From positions 124,001 to 188,000 of the forward strand of contig NZ_FNAT01000003.1 of NCBI RefSeq assembly GCF_900102015.1: 64,000 nt of DNA. The letters are read 5' to 3'. Source of the stretch: Limimaricola pyoseonensis. Its GTDB lineage: Bacteria > Pseudomonadota > Alphaproteobacteria > Rhodobacterales > Rhodobacteraceae. Below, piece after piece: positions 1 to 10,437 of the stretch. Position 1 is the stretch's first letter. Every line of letters begins with the position of its first letter. Position numbers and translations under genes: made by a program. A model generated the notes under the pieces. That model had not been told where the DNA came from. It made no database searches and saw only the letters and a list, made by a program, of their open reading frames with translations.

Positions 1-596
<596 letters not shown>

Positions 597-605
597 TCCC
601 CTAGA

Positions 606-646
606 CCGGCCCCGCGCGGCGGAACTCCGCGCCGGGGCCGGCCCTT
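606..646 (+). terminator. stem-loop after dapD
   Basis: Bases 606-619 pair with 627-641 (about 14 bp, one bulged base, 7-base loop). Only two T follow, so termination efficiency is uncertain. It separates dapD from the next gene, whose ribosome site (a run of G) sits just after it. Confidence 0.5.
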
Positions 647-654
647 GGGGGGGC

Positions 655-1683
<1,029 letters not shown>

Positions 1684-1761
1684 GCGCGGAACGCGACGGC
1701 CGGTCGCGGTGTTGCCGCTCCGAGAGCCGGGCGGTTCCCGGCAAAATGACGGAGTGACGAC

Positions 1762-2019
1762 ATGAGCGGTGTGGGTTGGTTCACGGCCATCATCATCGGC
1801 GCGATCGCCGGCTGGCTGGCCGAGAAGTTCATGAAGGCCGACATGGGCCTTCTGATGAACATCATCCTCGGGATACTCGGGGCGATGCTGTTCAACTTCC
1901 TCCTCGGTCTCGTGGGCGGCGGGCTCTCGGGGTTCTGGGGGTCGCTGATCGCCGGATTCATCGGCGCCTGCATCCTGATCGGCGTCGCGCGGATGATCCG
2001 CGGCAAGAAGCACGGCTGA
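1762..2019 (+). CDS. GlsB/YeaQ/YmgE-family small membrane protein
   Basis: An 85-residue protein with three hydrophobic glycine-rich segments (about 5-18, 29-50, 56-75) and a basic tail (RMIRGKKHG). The N-terminal GAIAGWLAEKFMK and the glycine-rich helices match the transglycosylase-associated (GlsB/YeaQ/YmgE) family of stress-induced membrane proteins, whose molecular role is not established. It starts at ATG after a purine-rich site (GGAGTGACGAC) and is followed by a strong hairpin, so it is probably a monocistronic unit. Confidence 0.85.
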   Translation: MSGVGWFTAIIIGAIAGWLAEKFMKADMGLLMNIILGILGAMLFNFLLGLVGGGLSGFWGSLIAGFIGACILIGVARMIRGKKHG

Positions 2020-2044
2020 TCCGCCGCCGCGACGATGTCTTCGG

Positions 2045-2071
2045 GACCCCGCGCCATCGGCGCGGGGTCTT
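2045..2071 (+). terminator. hairpin terminator after the GlsB-like gene
   Basis: A perfect 11-bp stem (2045-2055 with 2059-2069) closed by a 3-base loop and followed by TT. It lies 25 bases past the stop of the small membrane protein. Confidence 0.6.
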
Positions 2072-2128
2072 GCGCATCAAGGCCAGCGGTGCCACCTGCG
2101 GCCCGTGACTGGACGAGAGGCCGAAGCC

Positions 2129-2494
2129 ATGGCGCGCGACACCGACAAGACCAAGCGGACCCAGCAGGTCTACACCCTGCTCGTGGAAGTCGGCCGCAGG
2201 ACCGGCGACGGCCTGCCCGACGGCGCGACCGGCGCGGCGCTGATGTGCTACGCCTCCGGCGTCGACGAGGCCGAGGCGGTGCGCGAGACCGTCGCCATCC
2301 TCAAGCAGGCCGACCTCGCGCCGCTCGACGTCACAGGCTACGGCACGCTCGAGGAGCGGCTGGCCGAGGGCCACGACATCGAGGCCGACGAGCGCGAGCT
2401 GATGCAGCGCGCGCTCGACGAGAACTCGGTGATCGTCGCGCAGATGACCCCCTTCTTCGAGGACGCCAAGGGCGGCTCCGACACGCTGCACTGA
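2129..2494 (+). CDS. conserved hypothetical protein, 121 residues
   Basis: A soluble, acidic, mostly helical small protein ([20 protein letters not shown] to the end GGSDTLH). I do not recognise a domain with confidence. The ATG at 2129 is preferred over the upstream GTG at 2105 because GAGAGG lies a normal distance upstream. Codon usage is like the neighbouring genes. It sits about 100 bases before dapE on the same strand and could be co-transcribed with it. There is no signal peptide or membrane segment. Confidence 0.7.
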   Translation: MARDTDKTKRTQQVYTLLVEVGRRTGDGLPDGATGAALMCYASGVDEAEAVRETVAILKQADLAPLDVTGYGTLEERLAEGHDIEADERELMQRALDENSVIVAQMTPFFEDAKGGSDTLH

Positions 2495-2601
2495 CGCGGG
2501 GCACTGACGCGGGGCCCGCGCCTCGCGCGAGACTCCGCCCGGCGTTGAAACCCCGCGCCCCGCGCGCTACCCCTTTGCGGCACCGCGCGAGGAGGACCGC
2601 C

Positions 2602-3750
2602 ATGCCCGCCCCCATCGATCCCGCCGATCTCACCGCGCGGCTGATCCGCTGCCCCTCGGTCACGCCAGAGGAGGGCGGCGCGCTGGGCCTGCTGCAGGAG
2701 ATGCTGGAAGAGGCCGGCTTCGACTGCACCCGCGTGCCGCGCGGCGGCATCGACAACCTCTTCGCCCGCTGGGGCGACAGGGGCGCGGCGAAGAGCTTCG
2801 GCTTCAACGGCCACACCGACGTGGTGCCGGTGGGCAACCGCGACGACTGGAGCTTCGACCCGTTCGGCGCCGAGGAGAAGGACGGCCAGCTCTACGGCCG
2901 CGGTGCCTGCGACATGAAGTCGGGCGTCGCCGCCTTCGCCGCCGCCGCGATCGACTTCGTCCGGACCACGCCGCCCGAGGGCGCGGTGATCCTGACCATC
3001 ACCGGCGACGAGGAGGGCGACGGTATCGACGGCACCGCCGCGCTGCTCGACTGGATGGACGAGACGGGCGAGAAGATGGATGTCTGCCTTGTCGGCGAGC
3101 CGACCTGCCCCGAGACGTTCGGCGAGATGATCAAGATCGGCCGCCGCGGCTCGATGAACGCGCATCTGACCGTGACCGGCACGCAGGGCCACTCCGCCTA
3201 CCCGCACCGCGCCAACAACCCGATCCCGGCCATGGCGCGCCTCGTCGACCGGCTGTCGAGCCACGAGCTCGACCAGGGCACCGAGCATTTCGACGCCTCG
3301 ACGCTGGCGGTGGTGACGATCGACACCGGCAACCCGGCCACCAACGTGATCCCGCGCCAGTGCCGCGCCACGCTCAACATCCGCTTCAACGACCTACATT
3401 CGGGCGCGAGCCTGACCGAGTGGCTGCAGGCCGAGACCCGCTGGGTGACGGAGGAGTTCGGCGTCGGGATCGACATGCAGGTGAAGGTCTCTGGCGAGGC
3501 CTTCCTCACCCCGCCGGGCCGGCTGTCGCAGCTCGTCTCGCAGGCGGTCGAGGCCGAGACCGGCACGCTGCCGGTGCTGTCGACGACCGGCGGCACCTCG
3601 GATGCGCGCTTCGTCAAGGCGCATTGCCCGGTGGTCGAGTTCGGGCTGGTCGGCCAGACCATGCACCAGGTCGACGAGCGGGTGGAGGTCGACCAGATCC
3701 ACCGGCTGAAATCGGTCTATGGCCGCATCCTGAAGGACTATTTCGCATGA
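2602..3750 (+). CDS. dapE: DapE, succinyl-diaminopimelate desuccinylase
   Basis: A 382-residue M20 metallopeptidase-fold enzyme that removes succinate from N-succinyl-LL-diaminopimelate in lysine and cell-wall precursor synthesis. Metal-site motifs are visible: [10 protein letters not shown] near residue 74, [10 protein letters not shown] near 98, TGDEEGDG with the catalytic acidic pair near 135, and [12 protein letters not shown] with the C-terminal MHQVDE. Length is normal for the family. Start ATG follows GGAGG. The stop overlaps the next start by four bases (ATGA), so the acetyltransferase downstream is probably translationally coupled. Confidence 0.96.
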   Translation: MPAPIDPADLTARLIRCPSVTPEEGGALGLLQEMLEEAGFDCTRVPRGGIDNLFARWGDRGAAKSFGFNGHTDVVPVGNRDDWSFDPFGAEEKDGQLYGRGACDMKSGVAAFAAAAIDFVRTTPPEGAVILTITGDEEGDGIDGTAALLDWMDETGEKMDVCLVGEPTCPETFGEMIKIGRRGSMNAHLTVTGTQGHSAYPHRANNPIPAMARLVDRLSSHELDQGTEHFDASTLAVVTIDTGNPATNVIPRQCRATLNIRFNDLHSGASLTEWLQAETRWVTEEFGVGIDMQVKVSGEAFLTPPGRLSQLVSQAVEAETGTLPVLSTTGGTSDARFVKAHCPVVEFGLVGQTMHQVDERVEVDQIHRLKSVYGRILKDYFA

Positions 3751-4175
3751 GCCTGCGCGTCACCGAGACCGACGATCTCGCCGCCTGCCACGCGCTGCGC
3801 CGCACCGTCTTCATCGAGGAGCAGAACGTCTCCGAGGCCGAGGAGATGGACGGGCTCGACGGCGAGGCGGTCCACCTGCTGGCCACGCTCGACGGGAGCC
3901 CGGTCGGCACGGCGCGGCTGCTGCTCAGGGGCGAGACCGGCAAGATCGGCCGGGTCGCGGTGCTCAGCGAACATCGCGGCGCCGGGATCGGCGCGGCGAT
4001 CATGCGCAAGGCCGAGGAGGTGCTGCGCGCCCGGCCCGGCGTGACCCGGCTGTACCTCTCGGCCCAGACCCATGCCCTGCCCTTCTACGAGCGGCTCGGC
4101 TACGTGGCCTACGGGCCGGAATACGACGACGCCGGCATTCCGCATCGTGACATGGAGCTGTCGCTTCTTCCGTGA
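3747..4175 (+). CDS. GNAT-family N-acetyltransferase
   Basis: A 142-residue single-domain GNAT protein. The acetyl-CoA binding segment is [18 protein letters not shown] (about 73-90), followed by [18 protein letters not shown] typical of the ElaA-like and PhnO-like groups. The N-terminal half carries [15 protein letters not shown], as in ElaA-like proteins. The substrate cannot be told from sequence. It overlaps dapE by ATGA, and RNase R starts 31 bases after its stop. Confidence 0.85.
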   Translation: MSLRVTETDDLAACHALRRTVFIEEQNVSEAEEMDGLDGEAVHLLATLDGSPVGTARLLLRGETGKIGRVAVLSEHRGAGIGAAIMRKAEEVLRARPGVTRLYLSAQTHALPFYERLGYVAYGPEYDDAGIPHRDMELSLLP

Positions 4176-4206
4176 CGACCCCCCATGCGCGTGCTACCTG
4201 CCCGCC

Positions 4207-6471
4207 ATGAACAGATTGCCCTCCAAGGACGAGATCCTGCAGTGGATCTCGGACAACCCGACCCAGACCGCCAAGCGCGACATCGCCAAGGCCTTCGGCA
4301 TCAAGGGCGCGGCGCGGATCGACCTGAAGCGCGTGCTGCGCGAGCTCGAGGCCGAGGGGCATCTCGAGAAGCGCCGCCGCAGCTACCGCGACCCCGACCG
4401 CCTGCCGCCCGTGAGCGTGCTCTCGGTGCTGCCGCCCGACGAGAACGGCGACCTCTGGGCCCAGCCGCTCGAATGGCATGGCGAGGGCGACGAGCCGCGC
4501 GTGCTCATCCTGCCGCGCGAGAGCGACCCGGCGATGGGCGCGGGCGACCGGCTGCTGGCCAAGCTCACCGCCACGCCGGGCGAGGATCAGGACTACACCG
4601 CGCGGCTGATCCGCAAGATCGGCACCAACCCGCTGCGCATCCTCGGCGTGTTCCGCAAGGGCTCGGAAGGCGGGCGGATCGTGCCGATCGACAAGGGCGT
4701 CGACAAGCAGTGGATCGTCCCCGAGGGCGCCGAGCACGGCGCCAGGGACGGCGAGCTGGTCGAGGCCGAGCAGGCCGGCCCCAAGGGCCGCCTCGGCCTG
4801 CCCAAGGCGCGCATCACCTCGCGGCTGGGCGACCCGACCGAGCCGCGCGCGGTGTCGCTGATCGCGATCCACCAGCACGGCATCCCCGACCACTTCCCCG
4901 ACAAGGTGCTCGAGGAAGCCGACAGGATGAAGCCCGCGGGCCTCAAGGGCCGCACCGACCTGCGCGAGCTGCCGCTCGTGACCATCGACCCGTCGGATGC
5001 GCGCGACCATGACGACGCGGTGCTGGCGCAGCCCGACGACGACCCCGAGAACGAGGGCGGCCACATCCTGTGGGTCGCCATCGCCGACGTCGCGCATTAC
5101 GTGACCCCGGGCTCCGCGCTCGACCGCGAGGCGCGCAAGCGCGGCAATTCCACCTATTTCCCCGACCGGGTCGTGCCGATGCTGCCCGACCGGCTCTCGG
5201 GCGACCTGTGCAGCTTGCACGAAGGCGTGCCGCGCGCGGTGCTCGTCGCGCGCATCCGCATCGACCGGCATGGCGAGAAGATCTCCCACCGCTTCGAGCG
5301 GGCGCTGATGCGCTCGGCCGCCTCGCTCTCCTACGAGGAGGCGCAGACCGCGATCGACGGCGCGCCCTCCGACCGCGCCGCCACCCTGCTCGATCCGGTG
5401 CTGCGCCCGCTCTGGGCGGCCTACGGCGCGCTCAGGCAGGCGCGCGAGCGGCGCCAGCCGCTGGAACTGGACCTGCCCGAGCGGCGGATCGAGATCGACG
5501 CGGCGGGCAAGGTCGCCTCGATCTCCTTCAAGGAGCGGCTCGACGCGCACCGGCTGATCGAGGAGTTCATGGTGCTGGCCAATGTCTGCGCCGCCGAGAC
5601 CCTGATCGCCAAGCGCCAGCCGCTGCTGTTCCGCGTCCACGAGGAGCCCAACCCCGACAAGCTCGAGGCGCTGCGCGAGGTGGTGAAGGGCTCGGGCCTG
5701 ACGCTGGCCAAGGGGCAGGTGCTGAAGACCGCGCATCTCAACCGGCTGCTGGAGCAGGCCGAGGGCACCGAGCAGGACGAGCTGATCAACCTCGCCACGC
5801 TGCGCTCGATGACGCAGGCCTATTACAACCCCGAGAATTTCGGCCATTTCGGCCTCGCGCTCAGGGACTACGCGCATTTCACGTCGCCGATCCGGCGCTA
5901 TTCCGACCTGATCGTGCATCGCGGCCTGATTTCGGCGCATGGCTGGGGCAAGGACGGCCTGTCGGAGGTCGACATCGAGCAGCTCGAGGCCACCGCCAAG
6001 CAGATCTCCGACACCGAGCGCCGCTCGATGCTGGCCGAGCGCGACACCACCGACCGCTACCTCGCCGCCTACATGTCCGAGCGGCTGGGCACCGAGCTGC
6101 CGGGCCGGATCAGCGGCGTGGCGCGGTTCGGGCTGTTCGTGAAGCTCGACGAGACCGGCGCCGACGCACTGGTGCCGATCCGCTCGCTGGGGAACGAGTT
6201 CTTTCACCACGACGCCGAGAGCCAGACCCTGATGGGCGCCGACAGCGGCCAGGTGATCGGGCTGGGCCAGCGGGTGCTGGTGCGGCTGGTCGAGGCGGCG
6301 CCGATCTCGGGCGGGCTGATCGCCGAACTGCTCGAGATCGAGGGCAAGAGCCTGCCGCGCGGGCCCGCGCGCCGCTCGGCCAAGCCGGGCAAGCGCAAGC
6401 TCGCCGTCGCCAAGAAGAAGGAAGCCGCCAAGGCCAAGAAGGAAAAGCGCAAGGTCACGCGCCGGCGCTGA
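4207..6471 (+). CDS. rnr: RNase R, 3'-5' exoribonuclease
   Basis: A 754-residue RNase II/R-family exonuclease that degrades structured RNA and takes part in RNA quality control. In order: N-terminal winged-helix-like segment (1-60), cold-shock-type OB folds, the RNB catalytic domain with DPSDARDHDDAV near 261-272 (metal-binding aspartates), TSPIRRYSDL near 560, an S1 domain near 630-715, and a lysine-rich tail rich in KK/AK repeats. The tail is typical of RNase R rather than RNase II. The ATG at 4207 gives the usual N-terminus; an earlier in-frame ATG would overlap the acetyltransferase gene. Confidence 0.95.
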   Translation: MNRLPSKDEILQWISDNPTQTAKRDIAKAFGIKGAARIDLKRVLRELEAEGHLEKRRRSYRDPDRLPPVSVLSVLPPDENGDLWAQPLEWHGEGDEPRVLILPRESDPAMGAGDRLLAKLTATPGEDQDYTARLIRKIGTNPLRILGVFRKGSEGGRIVPIDKGVDKQWIVPEGAEHGARDGELVEAEQAGPKGRLGLPKARITSRLGDPTEPRAVSLIAIHQHGIPDHFPDKVLEEADRMKPAGLKGRTDLRELPLVTIDPSDARDHDDAVLAQPDDDPENEGGHILWVAIADVAHYVTPGSALDREARKRGNSTYFPDRVVPMLPDRLSGDLCSLHEGVPRAVLVARIRIDRHGEKISHRFERALMRSAASLSYEEAQTAIDGAPSDRAATLLDPVLRPLWAAYGALRQARERRQPLELDLPERRIEIDAAGKVASISFKERLDAHRLIEEFMVLANVCAAETLIAKRQPLLFRVHEEPNPDKLEALREVVKGSGLTLAKGQVLKTAHLNRLLEQAEGTEQDELINLATLRSMTQAYYNPENFGHFGLALRDYAHFTSPIRRYSDLIVHRGLISAHGWGKDGLSEVDIEQLEATAKQISDTERRSMLAERDTTDRYLAAYMSERLGTELPGRISGVARFGLFVKLDETGADALVPIRSLGNEFFHHDAESQTLMGADSGQVIGLGQRVLVRLVEAAPISGGLIAELLEIEGKSLPRGPARRSAKPGKRKLAVAKKKEAAKAKKEKRKVTRRR

Positions 6472-6555
6472 CATGCCGCGCCGGGGGCCGCCCCCGGCGT
6501 GGAACCCGCCCTGCCGCCGCTGGTTCGCCCCATGCATAGCGAGCGGAGGCCAGCC

Positions 6556-8070
6556 ATGACGCAGCACGATATCGGAGCGGTCGCGGATCTCGAGGAGAAC
6601 CGCCCCCTCAAGGTGATGGCGGGCGACACCGCGATCCTGGTGATCCGGCGCGGCGACGCGGTCACCGCGCTGGCCCATGCCTGCCCGCATTTCGGCCTGC
6701 CGCTCTCCAAGGGCCATCTCGACGGCGACCGGCTGATCTGCGCGTTCCACCACGCCTGCTTCGACGTCGCGAGCGGCCGGCAGACCCAGCCGCCGGGCCA
6801 TGGCGACCTGCGCCGCTACGCGGTCGAGCTGCGCGACGGCCACGCCTTCGTCGAGGTTCCAAAGGACGCCGATCCGCACCCCGCCCCCGCCCATGTCCGC
6901 CGCGGCGACGAGCCGCGCCGCATGGCCATCGCCGGCAGCGGCGCGGCGGCGGATGCCTGCGCGCTCGGCCTGCGCGAGGAGGGCTTCGAAGGCACGATCG
7001 AGATGATCTCGCCCGAGGGGCAGCCGCCCTATGACCGGACGCTGCTGAGCAAGGCGGTGCTGGCCAGCGGCGAGCTGCCGCGCCACCTCACCCTCACGGG
7101 CCCCGAGGCGCTGGCCGCGCGCGACATCGATCTGGTCGAGGGCCGCGTCGCCGCGATCGACGCGGCGGCGCGCGAGATCCGCACCGAAGCCGGCGCCACC
7201 CATGGCTATGACGCGCTGCTGATCGCCACGGGCGGCAGCGCCAACCGGCTCGACCTGCCCGGCGCCGATCTGGACGGGCTGCACTACCTGCGCAGCCGCG
7301 CGCAGGCCGAGGCGCTGGCCCGCGCCGCAGGGGAGGCCGGGCGCGCCGTGCTCGTCGGCGGCGGCTTCATCGGCATGGAGGCGGCGCTCAGCCTCGCCAA
7401 GCGCGGGCTCGAGGTCACCGTGGCGCTGCGCGAGGAGGTGCCACTGGCCAAGATCATCGGCGAGGAGATCGGCCGCGCGATCATGGCCGAGCACGAGGCC
7501 AAGGGCGTGCGCTTCGTCACCGGGGCCAGGGTCGCGGGCTTCGAGGGCGAAGGCCGCGTCTCGGCGGTGACGCTCGAGGATGGCGGCCGGATCGAGACCG
7601 ACCTGGCGCTCCTGGCGATCGGGGTGCGCCCGGCCACCGCGATCGAGGGGCTCTCGCCCGAAGAGGACGGGGGCCTGCGCACCGGCGCCGACCTGTCGGT
7701 CGAGGGGCTGGAAGGCGTCTTTGCGGCGGGCGACGTGGCCCGCGTCCCGGGCCCGTGGGGCCCGGTGCGGATCGAGCATTGGCGCGTGGCGCGCCAGCAC
7801 GGCGCGCGGGCGGCGCGCGCGATGCTCGGCAAGCCCCCGGGCGATGTCGACGTGCCCTTCTTCTGGACCGCGCTCGGCCGGCAATACCGCTATCTCGGCC
7901 ATGCCGAGGGCTGGGACGAGATCCGCATGGATGGCGCGGCCGGGGAGGATTTCGTCGCCCGCTTCGTCAAGGACGGCCGGGTGATGGCGCTCATGGGCGC
8001 CGGCCGCGACGCCGAGATCGCCCGCGCCCATGCCGAGATGATCCATGCCGGCGGGCCGCTTCCGGCCTGA
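6556..8070 (+). CDS. Rieske-FAD/NAD(P)H oxidoreductase (AIF-like)
   Basis: A 504-residue fusion. Residues 1-100 form a Rieske [2Fe-2S] domain with C43-x-H45 and C62-x2-H65 separated by the usual 16 residues. Residues 115-400 form a pyridine-nucleotide-disulfide-type reductase with AIAGSGAAADAC (FAD) and VLVGGGFIGMEAAL (NAD(P)H), plus the FAADV-type motif VFAAGDVARV. The C-terminal ~100 residues form the reductase C-terminal domain of apoptosis-inducing-factor and ferredoxin-reductase-like enzymes. It probably passes electrons from NAD(P)H through FAD to the Rieske centre; the acceptor is unknown. The ATG at 6556 is chosen for its GCGGAGG ribosome site. Confidence 0.85.
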   Translation: MTQHDIGAVADLEENRPLKVMAGDTAILVIRRGDAVTALAHACPHFGLPLSKGHLDGDRLICAFHHACFDVASGRQTQPPGHGDLRRYAVELRDGHAFVEVPKDADPHPAPAHVRRGDEPRRMAIAGSGAAADACALGLREEGFEGTIEMISPEGQPPYDRTLLSKAVLASGELPRHLTLTGPEALAARDIDLVEGRVAAIDAAAREIRTEAGATHGYDALLIATGGSANRLDLPGADLDGLHYLRSRAQAEALARAAGEAGRAVLVGGGFIGMEAALSLAKRGLEVTVALREEVPLAKIIGEEIGRAIMAEHEAKGVRFVTGARVAGFEGEGRVSAVTLEDGGRIETDLALLAIGVRPATAIEGLSPEEDGGLRTGADLSVEGLEGVFAAGDVARVPGPWGPVRIEHWRVARQHGARAARAMLGKPPGDVDVPFFWTALGRQYRYLGHAEGWDEIRMDGAAGEDFVARFVKDGRVMALMGAGRDAEIARAHAEMIHAGGPLPA

Positions 8071-8190
8071 ACGGGCCCAAGCAAACCTAAGCGGGCCGCA
8101 TGCGCGGTTATCCGCCATGGCCGCGCGACCCCGCTGCCGACTCGGGGGGCGGACGCGGTATGGCTGCCACAACGAAAACGGGAGCAGACG

Positions 8191-9456
8191 GTGCGGAACT
8201 TGACGATTCTCCGGCGGGCGGGCCTCTTGGGCCTTTCACTCGCGGCCCTGGCCTCATGCGGGGCGGTCTCCGGACCGCTCGACAGCTCGCCCCGGCCGCC
8301 GGCCCGCGCGGAACAGATGGACGAAGACATGCGCCCCCGACCCAATGCCGGATTCTCGAACTGGGTGGCGGGCTACCGCGCCCGGGCGCTCTCGGCCGGC
8401 GTCTCCGCCGCCACCTTCGAGCGCGCCTTCGCCAACGCCGGCTACATCCCCGGCGTGATCGAGAAGGACCGCAACCAGGCCGAGTTCACCAAGACGCTGG
8501 GCGAATACCTCTCGACCGCCGCCTCCGACACCAGGGTCGAGACCGGCCGGGCGATGGCCGCGCAATACGCCTCGCTGCTGTCGGAGATCGAGGCGCGCTA
8601 CGGCGTCGACCGGCAGACCGTGCTCGCGGTCTGGGGCATGGAGAGCAATTTCGGCAAGCGGCGCGGCGACATTCCCGTCGTCTCGGCGCTGGCGACGCTG
8701 GCCTATGAGGGCCGCCGCGGCCGCTTCTTCGAGCAGCAGCTGACCTCGGCGCTGAAGATCCTGCAGAACGGCGATGTCGCGCCCGAGAACATGACCGGCA
8801 GCTGGGCCGGGGCGATGGGCCACACCCAGTTCATCCCGACCTCCTACGAGGCCTATGCCGCCGATTTCCGCGGCGACGGCCGGCGCGACATCTGGTCGGA
8901 CGACCCGACCGACGGTCTCGCCTCCACCGCCAAGTACCTGTCGAATTTCGGCTGGCGGACCGGCCAGCCCTGGGGCGTCGAGGTGGTGCTGCCGCAGGGC
9001 TTCAACTACGGGCTCGCCGGCGGCACCAAGAAGAGCGCGGCCGAGTGGCAGGCTTTGGGCGTGCAGGCCGCGACCGGCGGGCGGATCGGTGAGTTCGGCC
9101 CGGCCGAGATCCTCGTGCCCGAGGGCGCGCAGGGCGCGGCCTTCATGACCTTCCGCAACTTCGACGTCATCAAGCGCTACAACGCCGCCGACGCCTACGC
9201 GATCGGGGTGGGCCATCTCGGCGACCGGATCGCCGGGGCGGGGCCGTTCCTGACGCGGATGATGACCGGGCGGGCGCTGAACTCTTCCGAGCGGGCCGAG
9301 ATCCAGCGCCGCCTCAACGCGCTGGGCTACGAGGCGGGCGGCGCCGACGGGATCATCGGGCCGAACACCATCTCGGCGATCCGCGCCTACCAGCGCGACC
9401 GCGGGCTGGCGCAGGACGGCTTCGCCTCGGAAAGCCTGCTGAACCGGCTGCGCTGA
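8191..9456 (+). CDS. lytic murein transglycosylase (MltB-like) lipoprotein
   Basis: A 421-residue exported enzyme that cleaves peptidoglycan glycan strands to 1,6-anhydro products. Start is GTG with GGAG six bases upstream. The signal peptide ends in the lipobox LASC (C23), predicting an outer-membrane lipoprotein. The SLT_2 (MltB-type) domain spans about 52-345 with catalytic E151 in WGMESNFGK. A C-terminal PG_binding_1 domain (about 362-421, LNALGYEAGGADGIIGPNT) anchors it to the wall. It converges on the minus-strand gene that follows, with a hairpin between them. Confidence 0.93.
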   Translation: MRNLTILRRAGLLGLSLAALASCGAVSGPLDSSPRPPARAEQMDEDMRPRPNAGFSNWVAGYRARALSAGVSAATFERAFANAGYIPGVIEKDRNQAEFTKTLGEYLSTAASDTRVETGRAMAAQYASLLSEIEARYGVDRQTVLAVWGMESNFGKRRGDIPVVSALATLAYEGRRGRFFEQQLTSALKILQNGDVAPENMTGSWAGAMGHTQFIPTSYEAYAADFRGDGRRDIWSDDPTDGLASTAKYLSNFGWRTGQPWGVEVVLPQGFNYGLAGGTKKSAAEWQALGVQAATGGRIGEFGPAEILVPEGAQGAAFMTFRNFDVIKRYNAADAYAIGVGHLGDRIAGAGPFLTRMMTGRALNSSERAEIQRRLNALGYEAGGADGIIGPNTISAIRAYQRDRGLAQDGFASESLLNRLR

Positions 9457-9462
9457 AAACCC

Positions 9463-9486
9463 GGGCGCCCCGCGGGGCGCCCCTTC
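9463..9486. terminator. bidirectional hairpin between convergent genes
   Basis: A 9-bp perfect inverted repeat (9463-9471 with 9474-9482) lies directly after the transglycosylase stop and before the stop of the minus-strand gene. Short T/A flanks make termination in either direction plausible but unproven. Confidence 0.45.
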
Positions 9487-9958
9487 ACTCCGCGGGCCGG
9501 CAGTCCTCGCCGCGCATGCAGGCGGCGAGCGCCTCGCGCGCGGCGGCGTCGGGCGCGGCCTGCACCTTGCCCGGGCAGGGTTCGAGATCGACGATCAGCC
9601 GCCCGTCCTCGACCCGTGCGAAGACCAGCACCTCGTCGCCCGGCGCCAGACCGCCGCACCACGGCCCGAGGCAGGAGGGCTGCAGGACCATCGGCGTCTC
9701 GACCGGTGTCTCGAAGCCGGTGGTGCCGAGCTGATGACCTGCGAACTCGGCCGGGATCGGGTTCGGCACGGCGCTGACATCGGCGGGCGCGTCGGAATGG
9801 GGCAGCTTGCCCTCGTCGAAGGCGAAGCGGCCGACATAGGCGCGGTAGATCTCGGGCGCGGCGTGGATCTCGGCGAAGCTGCGCACCGGGTCGGGCGCGA
9901 GGCATGACAGCGCGGCGGCGGGGCCGGCGGCGAAGATCGCCAGCCCCGCGGCGATCAG
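9485..9958 (-). CDS. small secreted cysteine-rich protein, probable CTG start
   Basis: About 157 residues. After a hydrophobic leader (IAAGLAIFAAGPAAA) the mature part contains six cysteines (SCLAPD, PSCLGPWCGG, EPCPGK, AACMRGEDC). No ATG, GTG or TTG in frame fits; the only start at the right place is CTG (9956-9958), which overlaps the rppH stop as CTGA. The leader would then lack a basic N-region, so the exact start is uncertain. Codon choice in the mature part is clearly coding. It is the last gene of the rppH run. I do not recognise the family; the pattern suggests a disulfide-bonded periplasmic protein. Confidence 0.7.
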   Translation of the reverse strand: MIAAGLAIFAAGPAAALSCLAPDPVRSFAEIHAAPEIYRAYVGRFAFDEGKLPHSDAPADVSAVPNPIPAEFAGHQLGTTGFETPVETPMVLQPSCLGPWCGGLAPGDEVLVFARVEDGRLIVDLEPCPGKVQAAPDAAAREALAACMRGEDCRPAE

Positions 9959-10437
9959 ATGAGCGGCCCGAGCCGCTCGAGCACCTGCTCGTAGACGTGG
10001 CGCTTGAAGGGCACGATGGCCCCGGGCAGCTCCGACGGTTCGATCCATTTCCATGCGCTGAACTCCGGATGGGCGGTCGCGATGTTGATGTCGCGCTCGT
10101 CGCCGTGGAACCGCATCAGCACCCAGAACTGCGCCTGGCCGCGGAACCGGCCGCCCCAGATATGCGGCACCACCTCGGTCGGCAGGTCGTAGCGCAGCGG
10201 CTCCTCGGTCTGGGCGACGATGTCGACCTTGTCCTCGGTGATGCCGGTCTCTTCCAGCAGCTCGCGCAGCGCCGCGGCGCGGGCGTCCTCGCCCGCGTCG
10301 ATCCCGCCCTGCGGCATCTGCCAGGCGTCCTGGTCGCGGTCGATGCGCTGGCCGACGAAGACGCGGCCTTCGGCATTGACCAGCATCACGCCGACGCAGG
10401 GGCGGAACGGCAGGGCGGCAATGGTGGCGGGTCTCAC
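9955..10437 (-). CDS. rppH: RppH, RNA pyrophosphohydrolase (Nudix)
   Basis: A 160-residue Nudix hydrolase that removes pyrophosphate from the 5' end of primary transcripts and so starts mRNA decay. The Nudix box is GGIDAGEDARAAALRELLEETGI, split around residue 44-66 with the REUxEExG core LRELLEETG. FRPCVGVMLVN at the start and QGGIDAGED with the preceding AWQMP match RppH rather than other Nudix enzymes. Start GTG (10435-10437) overlaps the ctpA stop as GTGA, and its own stop overlaps the next gene. Confidence 0.93.
   Translation of the reverse strand: MRPATIAALPFRPCVGVMLVNAEGRVFVGQRIDRDQDAWQMPQGGIDAGEDARAAALRELLEETGITEDKVDIVAQTEEPLRYDLPTEVVPHIWGGRFRGQAQFWVLMRFHGDERDINIATAHPEFSAWKWIEPSELPGAIVPFKRHVYEQVLERLGPLI

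Noticed and set aside
4000-8172. A 1390-codon open frame on the minus strand opposite RNase R and the Rieske reductase
   Set aside because: It is the antisense shadow of real genes in very GC-rich DNA: the product is Arg/Ala/Gly/His-rich with no domain, and both plus-strand genes carry full sets of conserved motifs.
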